The position numbers were made by a program, and so were the translations under genes. DNA of 64,000 nucleotides from Pilatotrama ljubarskyi (taxonomy: Eukaryota > Basidiomycota > Agaricomycetes > Polyporales > Polyporaceae). Shown here piece after piece: positions 44,968-56,315 of the stretch. Under the pieces are notes generated by a model. It searched no databases. It saw nothing but the letters and a program-made list of their open reading frames with translations, and had not been told where the DNA came from. The stretch's first letter is position 1; each line of letters starts with the position of its first letter. The DNA lies in assembly GCA_022385805.1 (NCBI GenBank), contig MU277687.1:154245-218244 (forward strand). The letters run 5' to 3'.

Positions 44968-45606
44968 CGTCGTCGACGGCGATGATGGTTGTCGCAAGGA
45001 GAGCCGGTGCTGAATGACGCGGGGGGCGCGCTCTTGACACCGGAAGTATATATACCGCCAAGGGTGAAGGACAAGACCATATGAGGACTGTGCAGGTGGT
45101 GTGCACTGACCACGGTGCCATATGAAAAGAAGCCCGCTTCATCAGTCGGTATAGGACCATTCGCAGACGGTGAGCGGCGTATCGCCGATCCTCCGCCCGT
45201 CTGGAGCATTGCTCGGCCGGTCTCCGGGACTCAATCAGTCTGCGCAGCAGACAGTACGATATCCATGCGTCATTGGACAAGCCAATTATGATGGCGAGCA
45301 GTCGGTGAGCAGCTTTCTGAGCGGAAGGTTAAGAGAAGGCTCAGCATGGCAGGAATCGACAGAAGACGGTGAAGGCCGGGAGCTCTGCCTTCTGATTGGC
45401 TCCTCGTCACTCTCAGATCGACGGACACAGATCAGATCGAATCGGACCTTGACCCCGCGACCCCCAGATAAGATTAGATGAAGAATTTCGCGTTGTACTT
45501 CTTGGCCAGACGATATAAGAGGACTTGACTCGAGGCCCTTCGTCCTGACTCTTCTTCCCCACATACCATACTCCTACTCTTTCTTCCAAGCCACAAATCA
45601 GTCTCT
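44968..45606. other. Divergent promoter region between SurE-like copy 2 and BCAT
   Basis: About 640 bp. The 70 bp before the BCAT start are pyrimidine-rich, as expected for a basidiomycete leader. No other gene seen. Confidence 0.45.
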
Positions 45607-47102
45607 ATGGCCATCACACAGACCCCGAACGGTGTCGCGAACGGCGCGCCTGTCCTCGCCTCAGCCCAGCCCGCTGAGCTCGATGTGCGTACCATGCCGG
45701 TGCCACAGTCCGGCTTTCGCAGGTATACTCACAGCGTTGTTGGTGCAGGCCTCGAAGGTGACTGTAACTCTTGCGAAGGAGCTGAAGCCAGTCCCACCAG
45801 CAGCGGACCTCAAGTTCGGCCAAGTACGTCTCCGCCACCTGAGCCAGGAGCTCCGTCCGGTTGCTCATCCATGTGCAGGTCATGACCGACCACATGATGG
45901 TCGTCTCCTACGACCCCGTCAACGGGTGGTCAACACCCGAGATCAAGCCTTACGGGCCCCTTGCCCTTGACCCTGCGAGCTCCTGCTTCCAATATGCCAC
46001 CAATGTCTTTGAGGGCATGAAGGTATGCCGATTCACAAGCTCCGAAGTACTCGAGCATGAGGCGACTTACAACCCGTAGGCGTACTTGGACCCCAATGGC
46101 AAGCCCAGGCTGTTCCGCCCCAACAAGAACATGGCCCGTATGGCAATGTCCGCGGGCCGCGTTGCTCTCCCTCCATTTGATACGAACGAGCTTCTCAAGC
46201 TCATCAAGCGTCTCGTCGCCATTGAACAGCGATGGATACCCACGCAAAAGGGCCACAGCCTCTACATCCGCCCCACAATCATCGGCACGCGCTCATGTAT
46301 TCGCCTTCTCCTCTTCTTCCGTTCCCACCGCAATCTGACGTTCTCTCTTGCCTTCTGACAGCCCTCGGCGTCGCCGCCTCAGATTCCGCCGTCCTCTACG
46401 TGATCTGCTCACCGACTGGCCCTTACTTCCGCACGGGCGCGCGACCCATCTCGCTGCTCGCCGTTGGCGAGACCGTGCGTGCATGGCCCGGAGGCACTGG
46501 CGGGTACAAGCTCGCGCTCAACTACGCACCGACCTTCAAGCCCCAGCAGTACGCCGCGAAGCTTGGCTACGATCAGTGCCTATGGCTCCTCGGCGAGAAG
46601 ATCACCGAAGCGGGGGCCATGAACTTCTTCGTCGTCGTGCGCAGGGATGACGGTGGTGCGTACTTCTCCGCGGTCGTCGCAGTCCGATAAGTACTAACAA
46701 TAGGCCGTCTCTGCAGACCTCGACGTGTACACTCCCCCGCTGGACGGGACGATCCTGCCTGGTGTCACGCGCGACTCTATCCTCGCGCTCGCCTCTGCGC
46801 ACCCCTCCCGCATGGTCCTGCCGAACCTCCCTCCTTCCGTCCGTCTCCACGCGTCCGAGCGTGAGCTCACCATGTCAGAGCTCAGCGCGTGGGCTCAGGA
46901 AGGTCGTCTGCTCGAGGCGTTCGGCGTCGGCACCGCCGTCGTCGTGGCCGCGATCGGTCGCATCGGCTATGAAGGTAAGGATGTCGTCCTGCCCACGCAT
47001 GAGGGCGGCCTCGGCCCTGTCGGCCGCGCGCTGTACGAGCGCATTACCGAGATCCAGGACGGCAAGTTCGACTGGGAGGACTGGTCCGTGGTATGCGAAT
47101 GA
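45607..47102 (+). CDS. Branched-chain amino acid aminotransferase
   Basis: PLP-dependent fold-type IV aminotransferase that interconverts leucine, isoleucine and valine with their 2-oxo acids. Five or more introns join MAITQTPNGVANGAPVLASA through ASKVTVTLAKELKPVPPA, VMTDHMMVVSYDPVNGW, SCFQYATNVFEGMK, AYLDPNGKPRLFRPNKNMAR, SLYIRPTIIGTR, ALGVAASDSAVLYVI and GGTGGYKLALNYAPT (GGYKLALNY holds the PLP lysine). The rest is the DGTILPGVTRDSILAL segment and the last exon with FGVGTAVVVAAIGRIGYEGK, ending DWEDWSVVCE. No mitochondrial presequence is visible, so the product is probably the cytosolic form. It is complete. Confidence 0.93.
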
Positions 47103-47283
47103 GCACTTGACCTGCGCGTGCTCGGGGGGTGTTTGACTGGAAAATGGGAAGAAGCAAAACAATTAGTGTACTTAGGGGAATGTAACTGTAGATATAGAGA
47201 TGCAGGGATATATTTGTGTGACTCTAGACTCTAGCACAATCGCCGCTCTGAAGTTGGACCACAGCAGAGCGAGCGGAGAAGGC

Positions 47284-48876
47284 TCACTCGTCCACATCGT
47301 CGACCGCGGCTGCAGCCGCTCTCCGCTCGAGCCTCTTCGCACCCCTACCCAGCCTATACCGCTCGTTCACCTCTTCCGGCGTCAGCATGCGCTTGCGCTC
47401 CAGCAACGGCGTATAGGTTGCCGCGCGCTTCACCATCCCGCCTCCTAGTGGCAAACTCATCATCGCACCCGGCGAGAGCGCGTCCACGCCCGGCGCCCCG
47501 ATGGGGAAGTACGGTTTCGGAGGCGTATGGTGCTTCTCCGCTGCCTTCAGGAAGTGCTCCTCGAGCGCGGCCCCGATGACCGCGCGCTCGTGCGCGCACA
47601 TCATGCCCCGCAGCGGGCTCTTCGCCGTCTCCCCTCCTTGCGTCTTCGCAGGATCGACGCGCCAGTCGAGCGCGCCCTCGTCGTACCCGCACTCCCATAG
47701 CATCAGGGGAAGGGGGTCCGCGATGATGTACTCCGGTTTGCCTGTCACAACTGGAGGCGCGGGCTCGCCTTCCCGGAAGGGCGGGAGGGGGTTTGCTGGG
47801 TCGGCGTTGAGCAGTGCGGTCATGACGGAGGGGTGCTCGAGCCCGGTGCCGACGAGGAAGAGGATCGCCATGATGTGGCGGACCATGTTGTACAGGAACG
47901 CGTTTCCCCGGAGGTTGAAGACGTATAGCACGCCATCTCCGCTGGTACGCGCGGGGTCCACGGGGTCGATCGAAGCATGTAGAATTCGACGCGTGAAGAC
48001 GGTGAGCTGCTTTCCGGGGTCGATCTTGCAGAGGTTCCGGAAGTCGTGCTCTCCGACGAGACGCGCTGCTGCATCGGACATCGCGGCGAGGTCCAGTCCT
48101 TTGGGAGAGAAGAAATACTTGTAGTGTCGCCATCGGCAGCTATGCCGTGCCGAAAAGTCGTCTGCGACTGGTGACCAAGCGAGGATGCGGATGGTTGGTG
48201 GGAGGATATGGTTGAGCTTGTACACGTACGCGCAGTTATCGTCCTCAGCCGATTCTTGTGGTGGTGGTTTTGCGGGCATGGAGCCGTTCGTAGGTGGTTC
48301 ATCTAAATCGCCCATGAGGCCAAAGTCTCCTTCGAGTCCTGGACCGTCCTCGGCGGACTCTTGAGTGTCCGGGTCGGGGGTGGGCTGCGCCTCCTGCGAC
48401 TCCGGGGCATTCTCCGTATTCTCCGTAACAGCTGCCTTCGCATTCGAGCTGCTCCGGACCCACAAACTGACCACCTGCCCGCCCGCGCTCACGCCCTTGT
48501 CCGTCCGACCACACCGCTGCCATCCGCATCCCTCCAACCCTCCTTCACGGTCCACCAGCTTCGTATGCACCAGGGCGTCGAACAGGACGCCCTCAACCGT
48601 CGGCAGTACGGGGTCCTTCTGGAACTCCATCCCGCCGTAGTGGATACCATTGTACGTGAATTTGAGCGCGATCTTACGCTTCGGGTATGCGTTGAAGTCG
48701 AACGGCTTCGCCTTTCGGAGCGGCTCCTGCTGATGCGCCGGCCGGGGGCGGTCGTGGTGCGGGTCCAGCTGCTGCAGCCGGGCGATGAGCTCCTCGCGGG
48801 ACCAGTTCTTGTAGGGCTCCATGCGGGTGAATCTTGCGTAGGGTCGTAAGAGGCGGTAGCTGAAGCCACCGGTCAT
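47284..48876 (-). CDS. PUS3: tRNA pseudouridine(38/39) synthase, PUS3/DEG1 type
   Basis: TruA-family enzyme that isomerises U38/U39 in tRNA anticodon arms. It is a single uninterrupted exon, unusual for this window. The family core is clear: RKIALKFTYNGIHYGGMEFQ, the TruA/PUS3 catalytic loop CGRTDKGVSAGGQVVSLWVR with the catalytic Asp, FSARHSCRWRHYKYFF, ARLVGEHDFRNLCKID and GNAFLYNMVRHIMAILFLVG, then LPLMLWECGYDEGALDWR. An acidic, Pro/Glu-rich insert separates the catalytic loop from the middle domain. The first Met gives 530 aa. A second Met at 48822 (MEPYKNWSREELIARLQQLD) matches the family start better and is probably the main start. Confidence 0.93.
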   Translation of the reverse strand: MTGGFSYRLLRPYARFTRMEPYKNWSREELIARLQQLDPHHDRPRPAHQQEPLRKAKPFDFNAYPKRKIALKFTYNGIHYGGMEFQKDPVLPTVEGVLFDALVHTKLVDREGGLEGCGWQRCGRTDKGVSAGGQVVSLWVRSSSNAKAAVTENTENAPESQEAQPTPDPDTQESAEDGPGLEGDFGLMGDLDEPPTNGSMPAKPPPQESAEDDNCAYVYKLNHILPPTIRILAWSPVADDFSARHSCRWRHYKYFFSPKGLDLAAMSDAAARLVGEHDFRNLCKIDPGKQLTVFTRRILHASIDPVDPARTSGDGVLYVFNLRGNAFLYNMVRHIMAILFLVGTGLEHPSVMTALLNADPANPLPPFREGEPAPPVVTGKPEYIIADPLPLMLWECGYDEGALDWRVDPAKTQGGETAKSPLRGMMCAHERAVIGAALEEHFLKAAEKHHTPPKPYFPIGAPGVDALSPGAMMSLPLGGGMVKRAATYTPLLERKRMLTPEEVNERYRLGRGAKRLERRAAAAAVDDVDE

Positions 48877-49424
48877 ACAAGTCGATCAGTACGCACTGTC
48901 CGCTCCGAGCTCAGCTGCGACCTCTCGATGTCCTCAAGTCAAAAACACGTCCGCAGAAGTTCGTTGTAACGCAGAAATGTCGCGCGAATGCAAGATAGCC
49001 TCTGCGTATGAGTGCGAGGTCAAAAGGGAAGTGCAGAGTCAAGACGAATTTTGGGCGCTTACCGCACTTTACCGCACAAATCTCAGATCTGCGAACCGAC
49101 GACGTCAGATCTCGGTCGCTCTACGCGCAAGTTTGAGCAGCGCATGCGTACCCATCATGGTCTGCACAATATTAATGCACGGAGTCCAAATCATCTGTCC
49201 CGCGGACCACTCAACGACCTCGATGGTGGAAGAAACGCCCGTTATTGTCTGCTGAAAGACGTTCCTATATCCAGATATCGACATCGGCATCTTCCGCTCC
49301 CTTCTAGCACTTCACTGAAAGGTCATGGCGCATGGCTGGGGCGGTGTATCAGTACAAAAGTTGAACCTCTCCACCATCGTATAAAGAGCAACAGTCCTGG
49401 TCCTCTACTTCGACGATACCCAAC
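48877..49424. other. Divergent promoter region between PUS3 and otubain genes
   Basis: About 550 bp between two outward-reading genes. A TATAAAGAG box at 49380-49388 lies about 40 bp before the otubain start codon. Confidence 0.45.
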
Positions 49425-50983
49425 ATGTCCGAGCCCATGCCGTTCAGCAACACGACCAACCGCGGCAAGGCTCCTGCGACGCATACGGATCCCGCGCCGA
49501 TTTCGCAGTCGCCCGAAGCGCGTGAGTGCCATACAAAGTTCCCGAAGTCGCGTCGCGGCGGTGGCGCGCCGCTTGCCCTCGACGATTACACTGACGCGTC
49601 TCGTCTCGCGGTGCAGCAAAGCTCAAGGTTACCGATCTGCCCGACGTAGACGAGCCAGAGCAGGGCCAGCCGTCGTGGATAGACATGCCCGCAGACCCGG
49701 ACGATCCCCATGGTACGCGCCTCGTAGATGCCTGCGGTAGACTTGGGACCGCTGATCGGGTGTGGCGTGACCTCTATAACAGCTCTCCCACCTGCTGGAC
49801 TCTTCGACGGCGTGCAAGTGCGCGTCCATCGCATTTCGCATTTCGCCACTCATGCTGACCGGTGAACGTCTTGCAGACCTTCCCAGGAGATGGGCTACCC
49901 GTCGAGGACCGGCCGCTCATCTCGCCTCTCGCGCCTATGACGACTCTTCGAGCCGAGTACGAGAATGGCTCGCAGACGTTCGTCAAGCAGATCGACTGGC
50001 TCATGAACCAGGGCTGGATTGGCATCCGGCGGACTCGCGGAGACGGTCAGCACCATGAGCCACATATCACTAATATGGTGCGAGATCATACTCACCATCT
50101 GCATGATGCACAGGTGATTGCTTCTATCGTTGTGAGTACCCGCTTTCGTCCTGTGCAAGGCAGGAGAGACTGACGCGCGTACAGCGTTGGCGTTCGCGTA
50201 CATTGAGCGGATTCTGCACGCGACCGAACCAGCGCTCGCTGTCAGCAGCGCGGTTTCCGTGCTTGAGACCACCCCACCTTTCCTTGAACAAGTAGGGTTC
50301 CAGAGCATGGTGTTTGAGGACTTCTACGACGCATTCGTGGGCCTGATCAACCGGGTGGTTTATCCCCGCGAAGACGGGAGCCTCTTGACAATCGCATCGC
50401 TTCTTGAGGCATTCAATGTCCCTGAAGGTGCTCATATTCCCCCACCTTTCGCACTACCGGCCATCTGACGACCATCTGCTCACGCCCGCTCAGTGTCCAA
50501 CTCGATTGTCATGTACCTGCGCCTCCTCGCCTCCGCGCAGATCAAGTCCGAGGCGGACAACTACGCTCCATTCCTGTTCAACCCAGAGACAGGAGATCCT
50601 ATGGACCCGGAGAGCTTCTGCAACAACTTTGTCGAGGCTATCGGGAAGGAAGCTGGCGCGTTATCCTTCGCCTCTTGCACAGCGGTCTTCCTGACACCCA
50701 GTATGGCCCAGACCACGTCCAAATCGCAGCCCTCTCGAAGATGCTGAAGGCAAACATCAATGTAGCATACCTCGACGGACATGATGCACAAGGCACGGTC
50801 AGCTTCGTCTCGTTCCAGAATGCACCGGATCCAAACGCGGAGCCCGTCAACTTGCTGTACAGGTATGGAGCTCTGCATCCTGAGGTGTCTCACCGGGTTA
50901 ATCGTCCATTCCTACGAAGACCGGGGCACTATGACATCCTGGACCGCCGGAACGAGGACCCCCTTCCTCCGCTACTCGTATAA
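49425..50983 (+). CDS. Otubain-like deubiquitinase (peptidase C65)
   Basis: OTU-fold cysteine protease that removes ubiquitin, as OTUB1 does. The Met at 49425 begins MSEPMPFSNTTNRGK, and the N-terminal part is low-complexity. The family parts are TTLRAEYENGSQTFVKQIDW, then GD-GDCFYRS-LAFAYIERIL with the catalytic Asp and Cys, FEDFYDAFVGLINRVV, VSNSIVMYLRLLASAQI, EADNYAPFLF, DHVQIAALSKMLKANINVAY and, across the last intron, RPGHYDIL with the catalytic His. The Cys is encoded by an 18-nt microexon at 50114-50131, with GT-AG introns at 50046-50113 and 50132-50184. The stop is at 50981-50983. Confidence 0.88.
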
Positions 50984-51503
50984 TGTGCCCGAGTGGTCCT
51001 TGACGCGAACGAACGGCCCGTGTATACGCTAATCTGTTTCCATAAGCGTGTATCCTGTGTTGCCCGTGTAACCCGTGTATACCCCGGTACTGAATGCTAG
51101 GAAGATGTCGACGGTGGACTGCGATCGCGTGCAGCATCACAACCCCTTGCCCCCGCTGTCAGGGTGCGAGCGACCTGAGCGACGCGGTCGCGATTCGGAT
51201 CTGAGACCGCAAGGGGGATCGTCACAGTCACGAAACACGGTCGCGTCACGAGTGCGCTGGTCCGTGCGGTGGGTCATGTGCGCGCTGTCACAGATCTGCT
51301 TACGTAACGGGATGGTTGTTTAACGCGGATTCTCACAGCGCAGCCTGCGCCCCCACCAAGGCAGAGCCCTCTCACCAGCCAGCCAGCAGCACCAGCCATT
51401 TTCCTCTGCCTACGCCTGCGCCTAGCGCTGCCCTGCCTGCCCCCGCCTGCGCCCAGCACACACACTCTCACCGACACCCGTCCCCCGCCCACATTTGTTA
51501 GAG
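50984..51503. other. Intergenic and leader sequence upstream of NHP6
   Basis: About 520 bp. The last 150 bp are C-rich with repeated CCTGCGCC/CAGCAC words and probably form the promoter and 5' leader of the NHP6 gene. Confidence 0.4.
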
Positions 51504-51723
51504 GTGAGTTGCGGCGGTCCATTGCGCCTTATCTGATGCTCGCGCGCCATCGATCCTCTCTGCGCTGTCGCCGTCGCCGACGCGCAGGAGGTGCGGGGCG
51601 GCGCGTCGCGCCCAGACGCGTCCCGCGTGGACGCGTTCGGGGGCGTGTCGACCGCCCTGCCGCGCTTCCGCATTGCTCGAGGACGTGTAGGACGTGCTGC
51701 TCACCCCTGTCCTTCGTTTACAG
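51504..51723 (+). other. Probable 5' UTR intron of the NHP6 gene
   Basis: A good donor (GAG/GTGAGTTGCGG) at 51504 and an acceptor (TTCGTTTACAG) at 51721-51723 bracket about 220 nt that end exactly at the start codon. Introns at this position are common in strongly expressed basidiomycete genes. Inferred from splice signals only. Confidence 0.55.
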
Positions 51724-52339
51724 ATGCCGAAGGAAACGACTAAGACGACCAAGGTACGCATATGTCCTCTCATGCCCCCATATATGCGGTGCCCCGTTCT
51801 GGAGCCATTGTAGTGCGCCGAGCAGTGCTGATTGTGCGTCCTTTGCAGAGGAGGGCGGCCGAGAAGCAGGACAAGGCGCCGAAAGCGAAGAGCAAGAAGG
51901 ACCCGAAGGCACCCAAGCGGGCACTGTCCGCATACATGTTCTTCAGCCAGGACTGGAGAGAGAGGATCAAGGCTGAGAACCCCGACGCGGGTTTCGGTGA
52001 GTGCTCGACGTCGCTGCCGTCGTGGGACAGTTCGGAGACTGATAAGGCGCGCGATAGGTGAAATCGGCAAGCTCCTCGGAGCGAAGTGGAAGGAGCTCGA
52101 CGAGGAGGAGAAGAAGGTATGCGCCTCGGCGTCCTCGTGTATTCAAGTACTTACGGCTGTATGCGCCACAGCCCTACATCGACCAGGCAGCGGCGGACAA
52201 GGCACGCGCCGAGCAGGAGAAGTCAGATTACAACGTACGTGTGCACTCGCTGCTACGGAGTCATCCCCATGCTTACCGTGGACCACAGCACAAGAAGCCC
52301 GACAGTGCCGGCAGCGGCGGAGACGATGATGACGAGTGA
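51724..52339 (+). CDS. NHP6: NHP6-like HMG-box chromatin protein
   Basis: Small, abundant DNA-bending non-histone protein with a single HMG box. Exons join as [10 protein letters not shown], then [20 protein letters not shown] and [20 protein letters not shown], then [49 protein letters not shown] and an acidic end [17 protein letters not shown] ([15 protein letters not shown]). The order basic tail, HMG box ([11 protein letters not shown] ... [11 protein letters not shown] ... [10 protein letters not shown]) and short acidic end matches yeast NHP6 with an added acidic tail. The whole product is about 115 aa. All four coding introns are GT-AG. Confidence 0.93.
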
Positions 52340-53005
52340 AGCCAATCCCCTTCGCTCGTCTACATGCGCTCTCCTCCGTCCTCCGGGTTTCGTACTGTTG
52401 TCCTGTGTGTATGCCTGCTAGATACTCCGTGTCTCTTGACCCTCCGTCTCGTCTTATCGCCTCTCTGCTCGCTGCTCGTATATTACTCCCAAAACCTCAG
52501 GACTCACCGCCTCCTTTTCTCGTCTTGTCGGTTCGCGTTCCGTTCTATGTATTATCCTTCGTACCTCGCTAGTCGTATAGCTTCGTCTGCGGACGCGTGC
52601 GCGCGTCGCGTCCGTTGTAACACGAACGACGTCCTGTAATACTAGACGATGATGGTGTACTTGTTCGTTCGTTATATTCGGTTTAATTTATGCGAATCTC
52701 CCTACTCGCTGTGTCGTGTCTTTCCGGTCGAGTGCGCCGCACAGAGCTGCGGTTCAACCAGGGCAGCGAGGACGCGGCGTATGCTTGCCAGCATAGCTGG
52801 AAGCATCGGGGCGCCCGTGCGGGGAGACGGATCAACGGCGATTTACCTCCGCGCCCGCCGCCCGATTCCGGATTGTCCGGAGTCCGGGGAAGTGCGTCGG
52901 CCATGACGTCGACTTCCCCACTTGTGTCCTCCCGACGTCCCACTTGCAGCCCAAGATGTCCATGTCCAACTTTTCCGTCGACGACGACTGCTGTGCCATA
53001 CAACG
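52340..53005. other. Intergenic between NHP6 and the repeat-protein gene
   Basis: About 670 bp. It is pyrimidine-rich just after the NHP6 stop (3' UTR). No coding signal recognised. Confidence 0.45.
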
Positions 53006-54317
53006 ATGACCTCCTCGAACACGCCCTTCCTCGAAAAGGCCGCATATGTCGATGCCGTGCGCATACTGCAGGACACTGAGCCGCTTCCGCCGCTGGAGCC
53101 TCCGCCCGCGTTGAAACCACCGACGCCGCCTCGTACCACCGCTTCTACAACTGCGAGTATAGATCTGGACAGTATTGGCGAAGGTGACTATGCTCTATAA
53201 TATTGGTGGTACTCACGTGGCGACTGACGAGGATAACTCGAAGCCGAGGCGAGAAAGATCGTCTCGGAGGAGCACAGAGCGCTGGGATACCGTCCCCCAG
53301 AAGGGTCGCTAGCTGCCCAGGCGCAGTCTGCTGCTGCACGCCACCCAGAAGGCAGCCTCATACCGCCGAACGAGAAGGCACTAGCAGAGGCCGCCGAAGC
53401 AGATGCTGTTCGCGTAGCGTGAGTCGGCTTTGTATGCTACGCTGCGGAAGGGTTACTGAGCAGGGATGGCTATGCAGAGGAGAGCTGGGCGGACAGCCTT
53501 CATACAAGATGCAGCATATCACCGTCCCTAGCAAAGCGCGCCAGCTCTCCGCCGCAGAAACACTCGGGATCGACTTGCGCGGCGTAGGCAGGAGTGGGTT
53601 CTCCGTAGCCTTAGTCCATCGCACACTGCTGACATCTCATGACGTGCAGACGAGGCGAATCAGATCATGTCGGAAGAACACAGCGAGCTTGGTTTCCGTC
53701 CTCCCGCAGGCTCCCTCGCGGCGGAAGCACAAGCGGCAGCCGCACACCATCCTCAAGGGGAGCCTGGCGTCGAGCATCCTGACCCCATCACTTTGGTAAA
53801 AGCAGCGCGGGAGGATGCACAGAGAGTAGCGTGAGTGTCATGTTTTAGATGCAGGCACTCACTGCTCATCATCTGGACTTCTAGTGCTGAACGTGAACCT
53901 GATACGGTCCCATGCATCAATCTGCATACGATCACCAAGCAGGAGGCACAGCTACTCGAGTCGCTAGAGCATAAGTTGTACGTTCAGTCTCTCCCGTTAT
54001 GTGCCCTGAACATACCGCTCATTGCGTTGCAGCTTGGGCTACACGCCTCCCAGTGGATCTCTTGCAGCACAAGCACAAGTTGCTGTCGCCAGGCGAGGGG
54101 CTCAGCCAGTGACCAAGGGTGAGCATCAGCTCTTCAGGGCGTATCGGGGCTATCGCTCAGTCCACATCCAGAACTCGCCGCGTTCTTGTACTCGGAAGAG
54201 CATCGGACCCTGGGCTACGAGCCTCCTTCAGACAACATCGCCGTCATTGCGCAAAGTCTGGCAGACCAAAACGCAGCAGACGGTGGCTCTCGAACACTGG
54301 CAGAGGCGGGCGTATGA
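53006..54317 (+). CDS. Repeat protein with four SEEHxxLGYxPPxGSLAAxAQ units (LEA/SMP-like)
   Basis: The Met at 53006 starts MTSSNTPFLEKAAYVDAVRI and a Pro-rich stretch ending IDLDSIGE. Four units follow: KIVSEEHRALGYRPPEGSLA, QIMSEEHSELGFRPPAGSLA, EHKLLGYTPPSGSLAAQAQ and FLYSEEHRTLGYEPPSDNIA. The first two run on into A(Q/E)AQ(S/A)AAA(R/H)HP and end with EADAVRVA or REDAQRVA. The GSLAAxAQSAAA part resembles the SMP/LEA seed-maturation motif, so a desiccation or stress-protective role is possible but inferred. Intron phases repeat: phase 1 before each SEEH block, phase 2 after RVA. The break between units 3 and 4 is closed by a 53-nt GT-AG intron. The end is at 54315-54317. A relative starts at 63228. 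Confidence 0.7.
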
Positions 54318-54671
54318 TAACGATCGACTCGACTCTTTCAAGTGCATCCATCTCGAGCTCCTCCGTCTTGTAGCTGCTGGACGATTTGTACAATACGAAT
54401 ATCGATCTGTAGCATAGCGGAATTGTCTTATGCCATCTCTTGCGCCATCACCTCAACGTCCGGACCCCGCCCTGGGGTTGGTTACACAGATTACCCCGCC
54501 CGGCATCGTGGGCGGCGTGCGTCGGCCACGCGGAGACGGAGGCATTCCAGTGATCGCAGAGCGCAAGCGCGCATTTGCCCGGAATGCTATATGTACGCGT
54601 CCCTGGGCGCTTGAAGCACTCGAGCTCATCGTCTTCTCCGTCGCCTAGCCCGTTGCCCGCTCTCCTCCGCT

Positions 54672-56315
54672 ATGCCCTCCAGTCACCCCTCCCCGGGTTT
54701 AGACTCGCCGAGAATGGGGACGCTGAGCGAGGTGCCTGAAGAGGGTCCTCTTACACCCAGCTCGCGCTCGCCGTACTTCCACCACTCTGTCACCGGCTCG
54801 GCTACCACTTTCAAGGCGGCAACGAGCACTACCAGTCTCGCTAGTGCCTCCTCGTCAAGAACACCATCGGGTACACGGACGCCAGCCAATCTTGTACGAT
54901 CGGCGACCGCGAGATCAGCGAGCGGGGATACATTGAGCGGCGTGACGACTCCCCGGAAGCATCGCTCTCGCTCTCCCGCGGCGGCGAAGGAGAAGGAGCG
55001 CGACAAGGACAAGGCTCGTGAGGAGCGCGGTCAGAGTGGACGGGACCGCGAGGGGCGCAACGGCAAGGCTGCCGAGAATGGCGCTGCACAGCAGCCCACA
55101 CACAGGACGCGGAACACCCCACACCTCCCGCACTCGAAAGACGTCGAGCTCGCCCCGGCGACACTCATGCATTGGAGCCGGGCGCCCGTCTTTGGACAAA
55201 TGCCCCCGCGGGGTTTGCGGGCGCATAGCGTGACGCTCATCGACAACATGGCGTGGCTCTTCGGCGGGTGCGACGAGCGGTCGTGTTGGCGGGACGTATT
55301 CCTCTTCAATACAGGTGCGTACCTGTGCCGGTCTAGACCGCTGCGCAACAGGTCAGTTCTAAGACAGACAGGTTAGAGACGATGCAGTGGACACATCCGA
55401 ACGTCGAAGGCGATATACCCAAGCCATGCCGCGCGCACACCGCGACGCTTGTCGACCGGAAGATCTACGTCTTCGGAGGCGGCGAGAGCGCGGACTACTA
55501 CAACGATGTCTACGTGCTCGACACGGTCATGCGACACTGGTATCACCCTCTATCTAGCAACACGCCGGAAGACCAGCGCACCTGTGTTTTCCCTCCGCCG
55601 CGGCGGGCGCATACATCAGTGCTGTTCAAGAACAAGCTGTGGATATTTGGAGGCGGAAACGGCAGTATGGCACTCAACGACGTCTGGACGCTCGACCTCT
55701 CTGGTGGTCTGGAGCGGTTGCGTTGGGAGCAGGTCGAGACGCGCGGCAAGAAACCGTCGCCCCGTGGGTACCATACCGCGAACCTCATTGGCAACGTGAT
55801 GGTCATCGTTGGCGGGAGCGATGGGCGAGAGTGCTTCTCGGATATATGGTGTCTGAATCTCGGTAGGCTTCAAGCGCGATGGTATACGATGTGCCGCTCA
55901 CCAAGCTGGTAGAAACCCTCCTTTGGAGTTTGGTCAAGCTCGGCGAAAACCACAAGCGGCTCTCGCACACCGCGACACAAGTGGGCTCGTACCTCTTCAT
56001 ATCCGGCGGGCACGACGGGCGGGATTACATGCAGGACCTATTACTTTTCAACCTCGGTGCGTTCCGCCGTCGGCCTTTGAGTGTTCCGTCCGTTGACGAG
56101 ACGTGTTGTCAGTGTCGCTGCAGTATGAGCCTCGCCAGGTCGCCGGCAAACCACCTTCCGCCCGTGGATACCACGCCGCATGTCTCGCGGACAGCCGCCT
56201 GTTCGTGTTCGGTGGCTTCAACGGCATAGAGGTGTTCGACGACGTGCACGTCCTGGACCTTGCCGGTGCGGCGTACCTCCCGCAGGTTACCAGCTTCCAT
56301 ATCGACGTGGAGTGA
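54672..56315 (+). CDS. Kelch-repeat protein
   Basis: Six-bladed kelch propeller with a disordered N-terminus; such proteins act as scaffolds in cell polarity and signalling in fungi. The Ser/Pro-rich and Lys/Arg/Glu-rich N-terminal 150 residues (from MPSSHPSPGLDSPRMGTLSE) precede the blades. Blade signatures are RGLRAHSVTLIDNMAWLFGG, CRAHTATLVDRKIYVFGGGE, RRAHTSVLFKNKLWIFGGGN, RGYHTANLIGNVMVIVGGSD, KRLSHTATQVGSYLFISGGH and RGYHAACLADSRLFVFGGFN, each followed by a DV(Y/W)-L-D-type strand. The last residues are SFHIDVE. Short introns fall between blades (for example 55315-55375, 55865-55908 and 56055-56108). The sequence after the propeller is very short, so this is not a Tea1-type protein with a long coiled coil. 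Confidence 0.9.

Noticed and set aside
29623..48876. Metabolic gene cluster involving SurE, BCAT and neighbours
   Set aside because: The genes belong to unrelated pathways, have mixed orientation and lack core biosynthetic enzymes or a dedicated regulator.
53583..53650. Possible GC-AG intron before repeat unit 2
   Set aside because: A canonical donor nine bases downstream (AGGA/GTGGGT) also keeps the frame, so a GC donor is not required.
54119..54175. Apparent frame break between repeat units 3 and 4 of the gene at 53006
   Set aside because: A 53-nt intron (GTGAGCATC ... CACATCCAG) joins them in phase 1, the phase used before the other units.
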